Below are positions 52,935-61,732 of a stretch of 64,000 nucleotides of DNA, piece after piece. The notes under the pieces are model-generated. The model was not told where the DNA came from and did not search any database. It saw nothing but the letters and a program-made list of their open reading frames with translations. Numbering within the stretch: position 1 is the stretch's first letter; the number at the start of each line of letters is the position of its first letter. Made by a program: the position numbers and the translations under genes. This DNA is from Planctomycetota bacterium. Its GTDB lineage: Bacteria; Planctomycetota; Phycisphaerae; Phycisphaerales; Phycisphaeraceae. Location of the stretch: the NCBI GenBank assembly GCA_021413865.1, contig JAIOPN010000026.1, positions 1 through 64,000 of the forward strand. The letters run 5' to 3'.

Positions 52935-53975
52935 TCACAGCCCTTGGAGCTGTTTGGGCGAGAGTTCGTTGAGGAGCGGCCGGCCGTCACGGAAGCGGAT
53001 CAGGTTCTGGCTGAAGATGTCCCACACGCGCTTGGGGTATGTTTGCGTGTCCCCCGAGCCGGCGATGTGCGGCGTGAGGATGACGTTGGGCATCGCCCAG
53101 AGCGGGTGGTCGGGCGGCAGGGGGTAGTGGTAGTGCGTGTCCAGCGCGGCGGCGGCGATCCAGCCTTCACGCAAAGCGCGGAGCAGCGCCTGCTCCTGGA
53201 TCAACGGCCCGCGCGCCGGGTTGAGCAGGCAGGCGTGGCGGGGGAGCGCTCGTAATTCTTCCTCGCCGATCGCGCCGCGCGAGGCGTTGGTCATGGGCAT
53301 GGCGACGATCAGGAAATCCAGCCCGCGCAGGAACTCTGCGCGATCCTCCATGCGGAAGACGCGGTCCGGCAGCTTGCCGTCCGGGTCGCCGCTGCCCGGC
53401 ACGACGTACTTGTCCTCGCGTTTGGCCACGCCGCTGCGGGTGAGGGCGTGGACGGTCATGTTCATGGCCTTGCAGAGACGCGCCGCCTCGCGCGCCAGCC
53501 CGCCGTAGCCCCAGAAGCCGACGGTCGAGCCGCGCACCTCGCGCTGGAACCGGGCCGCGCGGTCCCAGACGGCCTTGTCCTGGTTGCGGATCATGCCGCG
53601 CACGTCGCGCGCCAGGTTGACGATCATGGCCGCGCACCACTCGCCGATGGGCACATCGAAGGTGCCCAGGGCGTTGCTCGCCCGGATGCCCTTCGCCGGC
53701 AGGCCCAGCGGGATGTACTGCTCGTAACCGGCCGAGGCGAGCTGCACCCACTTAACCTGTTTGGCGTCGTGGAAATTTTTCGGGGCAATGCCCGAGCAGA
53801 AGAGCACGTCGATGTCGCGCAGCTTTTCGATCGGCCAATTGTTCTCGATCTCTCCGTGGACGCCCGCGGAGGGCTCATCCATGAACAGGAACTCGACGCC
53901 GGGCTCGCGCCGCAGCTCGGTCAGCGTGGGCTCGTATTGGGGGACGGTGATGAGGACTTTCAGGTTGCTGCTCAT
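52935..53975 (-). CDS. D-isomer 2-hydroxyacid dehydrogenase family, catalytic Glu replaced
   Basis: A 346-residue protein with the two-domain formate/glycerate dehydrogenase layout. The NAD loop reads GFWGYGGLAREAA, the catalytic Arg is in LNPARGPLI and the His in LTPHIAGS. The family Glu just before Pro in the DxxxxEP motif is absent: the segment reads ALDTHYHYPLPP, giving Tyr at that position and no Glu nearby. The change may mark a distinct subfamily or reduced oxidoreductase activity. It is directly upstream of lspA, probably co-transcribed. Confidence 0.88.
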   Translation of the reverse strand: MSSNLKVLITVPQYEPTLTELRREPGVEFLFMDEPSAGVHGEIENNWPIEKLRDIDVLFCSGIAPKNFHDAKQVKWVQLASAGYEQYIPLGLPAKGIRASNALGTFDVPIGEWCAAMIVNLARDVRGMIRNQDKAVWDRAARFQREVRGSTVGFWGYGGLAREAARLCKAMNMTVHALTRSGVAKREDKYVVPGSGDPDGKLPDRVFRMEDRAEFLRGLDFLIVAMPMTNASRGAIGEEELRALPRHACLLNPARGPLIQEQALLRALREGWIAAAALDTHYHYPLPPDHPLWAMPNVILTPHIAGSGDTQTYPKRVWDIFSQNLIRFRDGRPLLNELSPKQLQGL

Positions 53976-54004
53976 GGCCGAGATGGTAGCGGATCAGTTT
54001 GCGC

Positions 54005-55240
54005 TTAGTTGAGCAGTACTTTCCCCGGCACCTCATTGAACTCCCCGCTGCCGGGCACGAAGGGGAACTTGCGACGGATTTCGTCGGTGATGCGGATGCC
54101 CAAGCCGGGCGTGGTGGGGGGGAGGATCATGCCGTCTCGCATCACCAGGGAGTCACCGACGACCTCGCTGTGCAGGCCGGCGTAGTCGGGGGGCACTTCG
54201 AGGATGCATGTGTTCGCCGCCGCGAAGCCGCAGTGCACGTTCTGCATCAGCGAGCCGCCCGCGCCCCAGGCGTGGGTGGCGATCTTCTTCCCCCGCTTCT
54301 GGAACTCGCCGGCGATCCGCATGAACTCGGCGATGCCGCCGACGTACGAGGCGTCCGGCTGGGCGATGTCGTAGCTGTCGCGGCGCAGGTATTCGAGCCA
54401 CTCGGGCATCGCCGAGAGGCATTCGCCACCGGCGATCGGCACGCTCGTCGCCGCCGCGAGCTCGGCGTAGCCCGCCGCATCGGTGTAGGGCAGTGCCTCC
54501 TCAAGGAGGAAGATGTTGTGCGGCTCCAGCGCCTTGGCGACGGCGATCGCCGTTTTCACGTCCCACACGCCCGCGGGGCTGTTGCCCATGTGGCCGTCGA
54601 TTAGGATGTCCACCTTCGGCCCGCAGTGCTTGCGGAGGAAAGCGATCTTGTCGCCCTCGAAATCGGCGTGCTCGTCGGGCGTCGTCCCGCCGTCGTCCCA
54701 TTTCCCGGCCTCGAGCTTGCCCGCGCCGACCTTGAAGCCGTGGAAGCCCAGCCCGAGGTAGTAGTCCACCTTTTCCGCGAGCCTGGCCTTGGGGTAGTTA
54801 CTCGGGCCGCCGGTGGCGTAGCAGTTCAGGTTTTTGTGCCGCGCGCCGCCGAGCAGGTCCACCACGGGTTTGCGGCGGACCTTGCCGGCCATGTCCCAGA
54901 GCGCCGCCTCGACCGCCGTAAGCACGATCGCGCCCAGGCCGACGCGGCACCAGAAGTTGCCGCAGTGGTACATGCGCCGCCACATCTCGCCGATCCACGC
55001 GGCGGGGTCGGCGTCTTCGCCCACGCGCTGGCCGACGAGGATTGGGGCGAAGAACTCGACGATGGACGGTACAACCTCGGGGCAGAAATAGCCTGCGTAG
55101 GTCTCGCCGATGCCGACGAACTCGGTGTCGGTGAGGATGCGGACGAAGGCCGCGCTGCGGAGGCCGCGCGCCTCACGCAGGAAGCGGTCGTTGGTGCAGG
55201 GGCCCGTGAGGAGGACGGTTTCGAGCGCCGTGATCTTCAT
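54005..55240 (-). CDS. Enolase-superfamily (mandelate racemase/sugar-acid dehydratase-like) protein
   Basis: A 411-residue capping domain plus barrel protein. Metal ligands are Asp215 (DILIDGHMG), Glu247 or Glu248 (LLEEALP) and Glu273 (GGE). Asp296 and His323 (THAWG) lie 27 residues apart, matching the Asp-His dyad of the mandelate racemase subgroup. Lys170 is on the expected strand. Most such enzymes are sugar-acid dehydratases; substrate cannot be told. The start at 55240 is the ATG of MKITALETVLL. It precedes the dehydrogenase by 29 bases on the same strand, suggesting a sugar-acid pathway, but the dehydrogenase is unusual. Confidence 0.9.
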   Translation of the reverse strand: MKITALETVLLTGPCTNDRFLREARGLRSAAFVRILTDTEFVGIGETYAGYFCPEVVPSIVEFFAPILVGQRVGEDADPAAWIGEMWRRMYHCGNFWCRVGLGAIVLTAVEAALWDMAGKVRRKPVVDLLGGARHKNLNCYATGGPSNYPKARLAEKVDYYLGLGFHGFKVGAGKLEAGKWDDGGTTPDEHADFEGDKIAFLRKHCGPKVDILIDGHMGNSPAGVWDVKTAIAVAKALEPHNIFLLEEALPYTDAAGYAELAAATSVPIAGGECLSAMPEWLEYLRRDSYDIAQPDASYVGGIAEFMRIAGEFQKRGKKIATHAWGAGGSLMQNVHCGFAAANTCILEVPPDYAGLHSEVVGDSLVMRDGMILPPTTPGLGIRITDEIRRKFPFVPGSGEFNEVPGKVLLN

Positions 55241-55319
55241 GGAGCAAAAGCATACCGCATCACGGGCGCGGACGGCGCAGCGGTGCGGTGCGATTTGGGG
55301 GATCAGGATGTTCGGATGC

Positions 55320-56012
55320 TCACCGGCGGCCGCCGCGGCGTTCCATCTCGCGTGCGGCCTCGATGCAGTACTTGGCCCACGGGGTGACGTCGAGGCGGGG
55401 GCGGTTGATGGGGACGCCCTTGGCGAGGCAAACGCCGTAGGTGCCGCTCTTGATGCGGAGCATGGCGTCGGTGATCTCTTTGAGGAGCTTGCGTTCGGAC
55501 TCGACCAGGCCGAGCGTGAACTCCTGCTCGTAGTTGTCCGAGCCGACGTCCGCCATGTGGAGGGGCATGTTGGAGAGGTTGCCGCCGTCGTTCTTGGCGT
55601 CGGTCTGGAGGGACTCAACGTCGCCGAGGATCTCGCTGCGTTTTTCGAGCAGGAGGGACCAGTAGTGGTCGAGGTCTTTCTTGGTCAGGCCGGTCTTGAC
55701 TTTGCGGAGGTCGTCCTCGGTGAGGATGACTTCGTCGTGCTCCTCGCCGTTGTCGGCCTTGGGAACGGGCTTGGCGATGGGCTTGGCGGGGGTGATGTCG
55801 GAAGCAACGATAGGCAACTTGGGCTTGATCTTGAGCCCGGTGCCCTGGGCGAGGTTCAGGCCGGTCGTCCTGGGCTTGAGCGTCGGGGTCGCAACCGCGG
55901 GCTTGGCCTTGCTCTTCCCCTTGCCCTTGACCACAGTGGCCTTGGGCTTGGACTTGAGAGAAGACGCCTTGCCGCTGGTACCGCTCTTCTTGGTGGTCTT
56001 TTTCTTGGCCAC
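55320..56012 (-). CDS. DksA/TraR-like protein with degenerate zinc finger and basic tail
   Basis: A 230-residue protein from a GTG start, fixed by AGGAG six bases upstream. The first 85 residues are a Lys/Pro/Ala-rich disordered tail. The DksA-like part has a coiled coil with HMADVGSDNYEQE at its tip and then the zinc-finger region. Only two of four zinc Cys remain: Cys195 (GVCLAKG; the next ligand is Lys198) and Cys216 (YCIEAA; the last ligand is Ala219). DksA binds the RNA polymerase secondary channel. The tail could bind DNA or RNA. It may be a zinc-independent regulator. Confidence 0.85.
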   Translation of the reverse strand: MAKKKTTKKSGTSGKASSLKSKPKATVVKGKGKSKAKPAVATPTLKPRTTGLNLAQGTGLKIKPKLPIVASDITPAKPIAKPVPKADNGEEHDEVILTEDDLRKVKTGLTKKDLDHYWSLLLEKRSEILGDVESLQTDAKNDGGNLSNMPLHMADVGSDNYEQEFTLGLVESERKLLKEITDAMLRIKSGTYGVCLAKGVPINRPRLDVTPWAKYCIEAAREMERRGGRR

Positions 56013-56018
56013 GATGAA

Positions 56019-56023
56019 CTCCT
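56019..56023 (-). promoter_or_regulatory. Ribosome-binding site that sets a GTG start
   Basis: AGGAG on the minus strand lies six bases before the GTG at 56012. It favours the start MAKKKTTKK over the in-frame ATG at 56027, which would put the Shine-Dalgarno inside the coding region. Confidence 0.75.
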
Positions 56024-56183
56024 GCATGCGCGCCGGCGGTCGGATTCCCAATATCCGCACGGCCAGACGCCGCCGAATTACCGCCCCCAACTTGCGAGCC
56101 TCGCATGCTACCGGGATGGTACGAGCGCGGCAAGTGGGCTGTTCGACGCTGTTTTGTGGGTTTCCGGGAGGCCCCACGCGGCG

Positions 56184-56753
56184 TCAGTCGGCGTGTTTCT
56201 GCCGCAGCCGGGCGCTCAGGCGCAGCAGCAGGTGGGCACGCTCGATCTCGTCGAGCCATTCCTGGAGCGTCGCGGCGACCTCGCTGGCGGGGACGGCCGC
56301 GCCGGGCATCGGGCAGCTCGGGCCCAACTGGCGGGCGGCGATGGCGCGGTAGCGGGAGAGCGTGCGGTCGCCGTACCAGCCGACCAGCTCGTAGTCCTCG
56401 GCGCAGAAGGCGAAGACCGGCACGCGGTTGCCCCCGCAGATGCGCAGCTCCTTCTGTAGGTCGGCGTGGGCGTCGCGGTCGACGAACCGCAGGTCGATCT
56501 TGTCGGGGTTCGCCTGGGCGATGCGGGCGACCAGCGGGCACTGCTGGACGCAGTCGCCGCACCAGATGCCCGACAGGCCGATGATGTTGATCTTGCGGAC
56601 GAACGAGCCGACCAGGGCGCGCTGGGCGTCGGTCAACTGGACCTGGTCGTGGAACTTCTTCCAGTTCGCCTGCTGGTCGGGGTTGCCGGTGGCGACGTAC
56701 TGGTCGTACGGGAGGCCGGCCTGGTGCTTGGATTGGAGGTAGGTCGCGTCCAT
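56184..56753 (-). CDS. Thioredoxin-like protein (Thioredoxin_9 type)
   Basis: A 189-residue protein with a thioredoxin fold and the redox pair Cys-Gly-Asp-Cys in SGIWCGDCVQQCP, followed by LRFVDRDAHADLQ and NRVPVFAFC with the cis-Pro. The start at 56753 (MDATYLQSKHQAG) has no signal peptide, so it acts in the cytoplasm. Members of this group are annotated as thioredoxin-like with unknown partners. It is upstream of the DksA-like gene, 171 bases away on the same strand. Confidence 0.87.
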   Translation of the reverse strand: MDATYLQSKHQAGLPYDQYVATGNPDQQANWKKFHDQVQLTDAQRALVGSFVRKINIIGLSGIWCGDCVQQCPLVARIAQANPDKIDLRFVDRDAHADLQKELRICGGNRVPVFAFCAEDYELVGWYGDRTLSRYRAIAARQLGPSCPMPGAAVPASEVAATLQEWLDEIERAHLLLRLSARLRQKHAD

Positions 56754-56823
56754 GGGGCGAGATTGTAGCAGGGCCGCGATGGTGGATCGCACGGACCCGC
56801 CTGGGAGAGCCGCGGGCGATTGG

Positions 56824-56979
56824 TTATTGCGATCTGCGCTGAATGACCCTGAACGCGCCCCACGCAATCAGCGCGGCACCGACCGCCGCGAGCGCGACCC
56901 CGCTCTGCGTTCCGACCAGTGCCAACTTACCGGTGAGGCCGCCGATCACGAAGATGATCCCGACGATGATATTTCCCAT
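56824..56979 (-). CDS. Small two-helix membrane protein
   Basis: A 51-residue protein (MGNIIVGIIFVIGG to VIQRRSQ) with two hydrophobic segments (about 3-17 and 26-44) and a basic tail, suggesting a membrane hairpin with the C-terminus inside. A GGGGGT stretch eight bases before the ATG is a plausible ribosome-binding site. A longer in-frame opening upstream crosses the leuD end and is not believed. No family recognised; it may be a small stress or accessory protein. Confidence 0.55.
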   Translation of the reverse strand: MGNIIVGIIFVIGGLTGKLALVGTQSGVALAAVGAALIAWGAFRVIQRRSQ

Positions 56980-57037
56980 GGCAGCGCACCCCCTGCAAAA
57001 ATGCCTGATACCGGGCGACGCCTGCCGAGGGTGGGCC

Positions 57038-57601
57038 TTACCGCTTAAGCATGCCCGAGCGGCGGGCGTACTCGAAGACGCCACCCGCATCGACGATCGG
57101 CTTGACGTCGCCCAGCGGGCGGAGCTTGTAGGTCTTGCCCGTCGTGTTGTTGGTCAGCAGGCCGTTGTCGATGTCCACGGAGCAGTCGTCGTCGGTCTTG
57201 ATCTCTTCGACGAGGCGCTGCACGGATTCGCAGGGCAGGAGGTAGCCGCCGTTGACGCAGTTGCGGAAGAAGATGCGGGCGTAGAACTCGGCGACGACGA
57301 CCTTGGCGCCGGCCTCGGCGATCGCCAGCGGGGCGTGCTCACGCGACGAGCCGCAGCCGAAGTTCCGCCCGCCGATCACGATGGTGTACTGGCTCTTGAA
57401 CTGCCCCTCGGGGACGAACCGCATGTTCCCCTTGGGCAGGCCGCACTGCTTGGGCGGCACGCCCGCCATCGCGTACATGCCGAAGTACTTCCGCTCAGCC
57501 TCGTCCGAGGGGTTAAACGAGAGGTACTCGGCGGGGATGATCTGGTCGGTGTCGATGTCGTCGCCCATGACGAACGCTTTACCGGTGATGACGGTGCTCA
57601 T
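57038..57601 (-). CDS. leuD: 3-isopropylmalate dehydratase small subunit
   Basis: A 187-residue swivelling-domain subunit of isopropylmalate isomerase in leucine synthesis. DDIDTDQIIPAEYL, GGRNFGCGSSREHAP and the final FEYARRSGMLKR are characteristic. The large subunit leuC, with the iron-sulfur cluster, is not in the window. Homologous archaeal-type homoaconitase or methylthio-substrate subunits look similar, so leucine specificity rests on the overall length and motif match. Confidence 0.92.
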   Translation of the reverse strand: MSTVITGKAFVMGDDIDTDQIIPAEYLSFNPSDEAERKYFGMYAMAGVPPKQCGLPKGNMRFVPEGQFKSQYTIVIGGRNFGCGSSREHAPLAIAEAGAKVVVAEFYARIFFRNCVNGGYLLPCESVQRLVEEIKTDDDCSVDIDNGLLTNNTTGKTYKLRPLGDVKPIVDAGGVFEYARRSGMLKR

Positions 57602-57681
57602 GTGGTCGGTTCCTGGCGTGGGATCGGGCAGTATAGCCGATGGGCGTGCTAGGGGATCGGCCGGTCGTAGCGGTTCACTCT

Positions 57682-57762
57682 GGACGAGCCGCGACCGTGA
57701 GGGAGCGGTTTTCCTGGAGTGGCGGCATTGCAGAACCGCTCCCTCACGGTCGCGGCTCGTCC
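57682..57762. repeat. GGACGAGCC palindrome family, copy 3
   Basis: The left arm 57682-57710 (GGACGAGCCGCGACCGTGAG then GGAGCGGTT) pairs with 57734-57762 without obvious mismatch. The right arm contains the stop codon and last five codons of the HEAT-repeat gene. Copies 1 and 2 are at 24166 and 28520. Confidence 0.93.
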
Positions 57763-60053
57763 GGAGACGGCTTGGGCGATGTGGCTGACGGTGTGGTGGC
57801 GGGGTCGGAAGAATGGGTCGGCGTGACGGGCGTGGCCTTGGGCGTCATCGGTTCACCGGGTGCAGAGGTGGGGGCTGGCGGCGTGGGCTCCGGGGCGGCG
57901 ACGCCGGCCTTGGTTTCAAGCTCGCTGATTCGGGCGGCAAAGGCGGTCACGGGCCGGCCGTTGAGGAGCGTTTGCAGGCGGGCGAGGATGTTGCGGGCCG
58001 TGTCGAGCTGGCCGGTGGCGATCTGACGCTGCGCGGCGGTGAGCAGCTCTTCAATGACCGTGTTGCGTCCGGCCTCATCGACCTGGTTGTCGCCCAATAT
58101 CTGCCCCGCCAGCGAGAAGGCCGGGTCCACTTCACCGGCCGCCAGGCGGGTGCGGAAGAGCGTCTGCCGGTGCCTGCGGCGCAGCGCCGGGTCGACCAAG
58201 TCATCCGCCTTGATGGCGTTGAGGTCCGCCAGCGCCTGGTTGGCGTCGCCCTGTGACAGCCGGAGTTCCCCCCGAGCCAGCAGCAGCTTCGCCATGTCAT
58301 CCGCGGAACGCTGCTCCGCCCCGGCGTCGATGGCGGCTGAGAGGATGCGGTCGCGCGTGGCGGGGTCTTCGTCGGCCTTCTGGAGCTTGGCGTCGGCGTC
58401 GATGACCGCCTGCGCCGGCACACGCGACGCCATCGCCGTGACCGACCGCTGCCACGCCGTCAGTTGCGAGGCGTCGGCGGGCCGCAGATCAACCAGCGCG
58501 TTGAAGTCTTCGACGCTTTGTCCGCGCCGGCCGGCGGCATCGACAAAGATGCGCCGGATGATCGGGTCGGACGCCCGGCCGATCAGCGTCGTCAGCGGTT
58601 GCCCCGACTGTGCCCAGACCTTGGCGGAGGCCTCGCGGACGTCCTGGCTCGCCGCGTCCATCCACATGGCGACGCGGTTCCAGTCCAGGATGTGGCCCAG
58701 CCTGCCGAGCAGGTCGATCACGCGGGGTTCGGGCGGCTGCGGGCCGCGCGTCAATTCGTCGAGCCGCCTGGTCATGACGGCCGCCTCGGGCGGGTCCACG
58801 AGGCCGGCGGTGACTGCCTCGGTCAGGGCGCCGGCGGCGTCGTTGCGCAGGATCGGGTCGGGGAGCATTGCTGAGATCGCCCCCACCGCGCCGCGGCGGG
58901 GCATGCGGGCCATCACCTGAAGGTAGGCTTTGAGCACGTCCGGGTCGGTCTCCTCGCCGCGGGCGAGCTTTTGCTCGACGACATCGGCGGCGGACTCGTC
59001 GCGCATCTCACGGAGCAGCCGCGCCGCGCCCTGGCGTACGGTGGGTGAGGCGTCGTCGAGGCGGGAGAGCAGCGCGGCGCGCAGGCCGGCGTGGATCGGC
59101 TTGTTGTCCTGCGCGGGGTTGTCGGTGAGCCACTGCAGCGTGAGCTCGACCCCCAGCAGGCGCACGGGCTCGAGGGGGTCGGTGAGCATTGCGGCGAGCA
59201 GCACCGGCCGGTCGGCGGCGGGCGTGACGCGGTAGAGCGGGCGGTAGAGCTCGGTCAGCCGCTCGGCGAGGCGCGGCGCCTGGCGTTCGTCGGCGAGCCG
59301 GCGGCGCGTCTGGTTTTGGAGGACCTCCGCCAGCCACTGCGCCTCGTTGAGGCGGCGGTGCTGCTCCCACCAGCGCCGCCACTGCGCCAGGTCGGAGCCG
59401 TGGCTGTCGATGCCGGTGAGGTTGCCCAGCGCCTCGAAGGCGGCGCGGCGGACCGGGGCGGGTTGATTGGGTTGGATGCACTCCATCAGCACCCGCGCGA
59501 CCTCGATGCGGGGGTGGTAGCCCAGGGCGAAGACCGGCCCGCTCCGCGCCTCGGCGGGGAGCTTGTCGTTCTGCGCCGGGGCGAGCAGGGCGGCGAGCAC
59601 GCGAGGGTCGTTGTACCGGCTCAGCGCGGCCGACAGTTCGGGCAGCAGGATCGGGTCGGCGTCGGCCAGGAGGTTGAGCATCGGCTGCGCCAACTCGGGC
59701 GGCGCGGCGTCGCTGAGGATCACGGCACGGGCGATGAACAGCTGCGTCTCGGGGTCCCGCGTGGGGTTGAGCTCACGGGCGACAAGGTCCACACCGATGG
59801 GGCCTGTCGCCAGCAGCGAGATGGCCGCTTCACGGCGCCGCGCGGCATCGAGCCGGGTGTCCACGAGCAGGTCGCGCAGCGTTGTAGGCGTAATGGTGTC
59901 GGCGGGCTGTGTGGCGGGTTGAGCGTTCAGCGGCGATGCCAGAGACAGGGCAAGCAGGAATGCACGGGAGATCAGGCGTGCGCCGGCACGGCGTGAAACA
60001 CACGGGGATGCGTGCTGGAGGGTGGCGGGCGTATTTAGCCGTCGGAGGGGCAC
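57744..60053 (-). CDS. Exported HEAT-repeat protein with Pro-rich tail
   Basis: A 769-residue protein. After an arginine-rich start, a signal-like hydrophobic stretch (about 30-43, ending ASPLNAQPA) suggests export. The body is made of helical pairs recognisable as HEAT-like repeats (for example PVRRAAFEALGNLTG, TVRQGAARLLREM and LRNDAAGALTEAV). The last 60 residues are Pro/Thr/Ser-rich and end DEPRP, coded by the palindromic repeat that also supplies the stop. A scaffold role is likely; no enzyme motif is seen. The strand pairs with leuD across the repeat. Confidence 0.85.
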   Translation of the reverse strand: MPLRRLNTPATLQHASPCVSRRAGARLISRAFLLALSLASPLNAQPATQPADTITPTTLRDLLVDTRLDAARRREAAISLLATGPIGVDLVARELNPTRDPETQLFIARAVILSDAAPPELAQPMLNLLADADPILLPELSAALSRYNDPRVLAALLAPAQNDKLPAEARSGPVFALGYHPRIEVARVLMECIQPNQPAPVRRAAFEALGNLTGIDSHGSDLAQWRRWWEQHRRLNEAQWLAEVLQNQTRRRLADERQAPRLAERLTELYRPLYRVTPAADRPVLLAAMLTDPLEPVRLLGVELTLQWLTDNPAQDNKPIHAGLRAALLSRLDDASPTVRQGAARLLREMRDESAADVVEQKLARGEETDPDVLKAYLQVMARMPRRGAVGAISAMLPDPILRNDAAGALTEAVTAGLVDPPEAAVMTRRLDELTRGPQPPEPRVIDLLGRLGHILDWNRVAMWMDAASQDVREASAKVWAQSGQPLTTLIGRASDPIIRRIFVDAAGRRGQSVEDFNALVDLRPADASQLTAWQRSVTAMASRVPAQAVIDADAKLQKADEDPATRDRILSAAIDAGAEQRSADDMAKLLLARGELRLSQGDANQALADLNAIKADDLVDPALRRRHRQTLFRTRLAAGEVDPAFSLAGQILGDNQVDEAGRNTVIEELLTAAQRQIATGQLDTARNILARLQTLLNGRPVTAFAARISELETKAGVAAPEPTPPAPTSAPGEPMTPKATPVTPTHSSDPATTPSATSPKPSPDEPRP

Positions 60054-60236
60054 GGATTGATCCTGAGGTCGTGGCGTCGGAGGGGCGTCATCCGGGGTTT
60101 CTGCAGAAGTTCTTGACCCTAAAGGATATATTATCGGTGTAAGGCGTGTCGGCCACTACAGGTTGTTTTATCACCCGGCCGATAACGGTATGGATGCCCG
60201 GGAGGGCGGCGTCGGTGTTGGAGACGGGCGGCCCGC

Positions 60237-61601
60237 ATGAGCGACTGGTTCCAAGCCGAGTTTCACGCCGAGCGTGCCCACCGCTTCTACGAGGCGGGCC
60301 AGTGGGACAAGGCGTTGGCCGAGCTGAAGCTCGCGCTATCGCTGGACCCCAGCCAGAGCGATTGGCATTTCGGGATGGGCCTGACCCTCGACGCGCTTGA
60401 GCGTTACGACGAGGCCGTGACCTGTTTTGAGCAGGTGCTGCAGCTGCGCGGCGACGACATCGACACGATGCTGCACCTTGGCGTGGACCTGATCCGCAGC
60501 GGGAACGACCGCCGCGCGGTCGAGGTGCTGGAACGGGTCTCGAAGATCGATGCCGACAACGAGCCGGCGTATTGCCACCGCATCCTCGCCTACGCGCGAT
60601 TAGGTGAGCATGAGCATGCCGAGGAGATGTTCTACCTGGCGCGGCAGGTCGTGGAGGAGTGCCCGCTCTGCTACGACCACCTGGCGCACAGCCTGGCGCA
60701 CCGCGACGACCTGGATCGGGCGATCTGGTGTTGGCAGCGGGTGCTGAAGATGGACCCGCACTTCCCCGAGGCCAGCGCGAACCTGGCGCGCTGCCACTGG
60801 CGCAAGGGGCAGCACGAACGTGCGCACGAGCTTTACATCCAGCAGCTGCGCGACGACCCGGGCGACGTGGACACGCTCCTGCAGGCGGCGCAGCTCCTGG
60901 CGGAGATGGGCCGGCACGCCGAGTCGCGCGAGAAGGCGCGGCGCGTGCTGGAGATCGACCCGACGGTGGCGGCGGCGTACCACCACCTGGGTGAGATGTC
61001 GCTGCTGGCGGGGCACCTCGACGGCGCATCGTCGGACCTCGAAATGGCCAAGCGACTCGATCCGGACCGCACGGGCGTCCGCCTCGCACTGGCGCGGGTG
61101 GCGCAGCTGCGCGGCAAGGATGAAGAGGCCCGTTCGCTCCTCCGCGCCGAGCTGGACCTGACCGGTCACGAGCCGATGCAGGTGCTGGACATGGCGAGGA
61201 TGCTGATCGAGCTGCGGATGCCCCAGCCGGCGGTGGAACTGCTCTCGCCACTGATCGAGGGCGAGCAGTCGTGGCTGGGCGACGACGGCCGGGCGTCGGC
61301 GTTCCTCTACCGGGGTGTGGCGCGGCTGTTGACGCGCCGGACGGACGAGGGGGTGCGCGACTGCAGGGCGGCGCTGCGGCTCGCGCCGCGCAACACGCTG
61401 GCGATGCGCAACCTGGTCGTCGCCTACCTGGACCAGGGCCGGCTGAGCCGCGCCCGGTATTGGCTGAGCAAGGCGGTGGAACTCTCCCCGGCCGACACGC
61501 AGTTGCAACGGCTGCGCTACCGCATGTGGTCCGTTTCCCTGGCGAAAGTGCTGCGCAACGCCCAGCGGCGGCTGCGGCGGTGGATCACGCGCCGGCCGTA
61601 G
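60237..61601 (+). CDS. Tetratricopeptide-repeat protein
   Basis: A 454-residue cytoplasmic protein with about ten TPR units. Clear units begin AERAHRFYEAGQWDKALAEL, SDWHFGMGLTLDALERYDEA, PEASANLARCHWRKGQHERA and AAYHHLGEMSLLAGHLDGA. No signal peptide and no fused catalytic domain. The start at 60237 is in a 183-base gap after the divergent HEAT gene. TPR proteins mediate protein assembly; the partner is unknown. A basic C-terminal tail (RNAQRRLRRWITRRP) could bind nucleic acid or membrane. Confidence 0.9.
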   Translation: MSDWFQAEFHAERAHRFYEAGQWDKALAELKLALSLDPSQSDWHFGMGLTLDALERYDEAVTCFEQVLQLRGDDIDTMLHLGVDLIRSGNDRRAVEVLERVSKIDADNEPAYCHRILAYARLGEHEHAEEMFYLARQVVEECPLCYDHLAHSLAHRDDLDRAIWCWQRVLKMDPHFPEASANLARCHWRKGQHERAHELYIQQLRDDPGDVDTLLQAAQLLAEMGRHAESREKARRVLEIDPTVAAAYHHLGEMSLLAGHLDGASSDLEMAKRLDPDRTGVRLALARVAQLRGKDEEARSLLRAELDLTGHEPMQVLDMARMLIELRMPQPAVELLSPLIEGEQSWLGDDGRASAFLYRGVARLLTRRTDEGVRDCRAALRLAPRNTLAMRNLVVAYLDQGRLSRARYWLSKAVELSPADTQLQRLRYRMWSVSLAKVLRNAQRRLRRWITRRP

Positions 61602-61606
61602 GTGTG

Positions 61607-61624
61607 CCGCCGGTTTCACGGCGG
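61607..61624 (+). terminator. Possible hairpin terminator after the TPR gene
   Basis: CCGCCG-GTTTCA-CGGCGG forms a six-base-pair G+C stem six bases after the TPR stop. It is not followed by a T-tract, so intrinsic termination is uncertain. Confidence 0.35.
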
Positions 61625-61732
61625 ATTCCCCGACATCCCTACTCGGAATTTCATCATCCATCCCCGGATGCCGCGATTCATCATCCGTTACACTAACCCG
61701 CTCACGGCCCACGGACCCCGGACGACCAGACC

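Noticed and set aside
60114-60145. TTGACC with an AT-rich stretch before the TPR gene, read as a promoter
   Set aside because: The AT-rich hexamer is only eight bases from TTGACC, and no good -10 lies at 16-18 bases.
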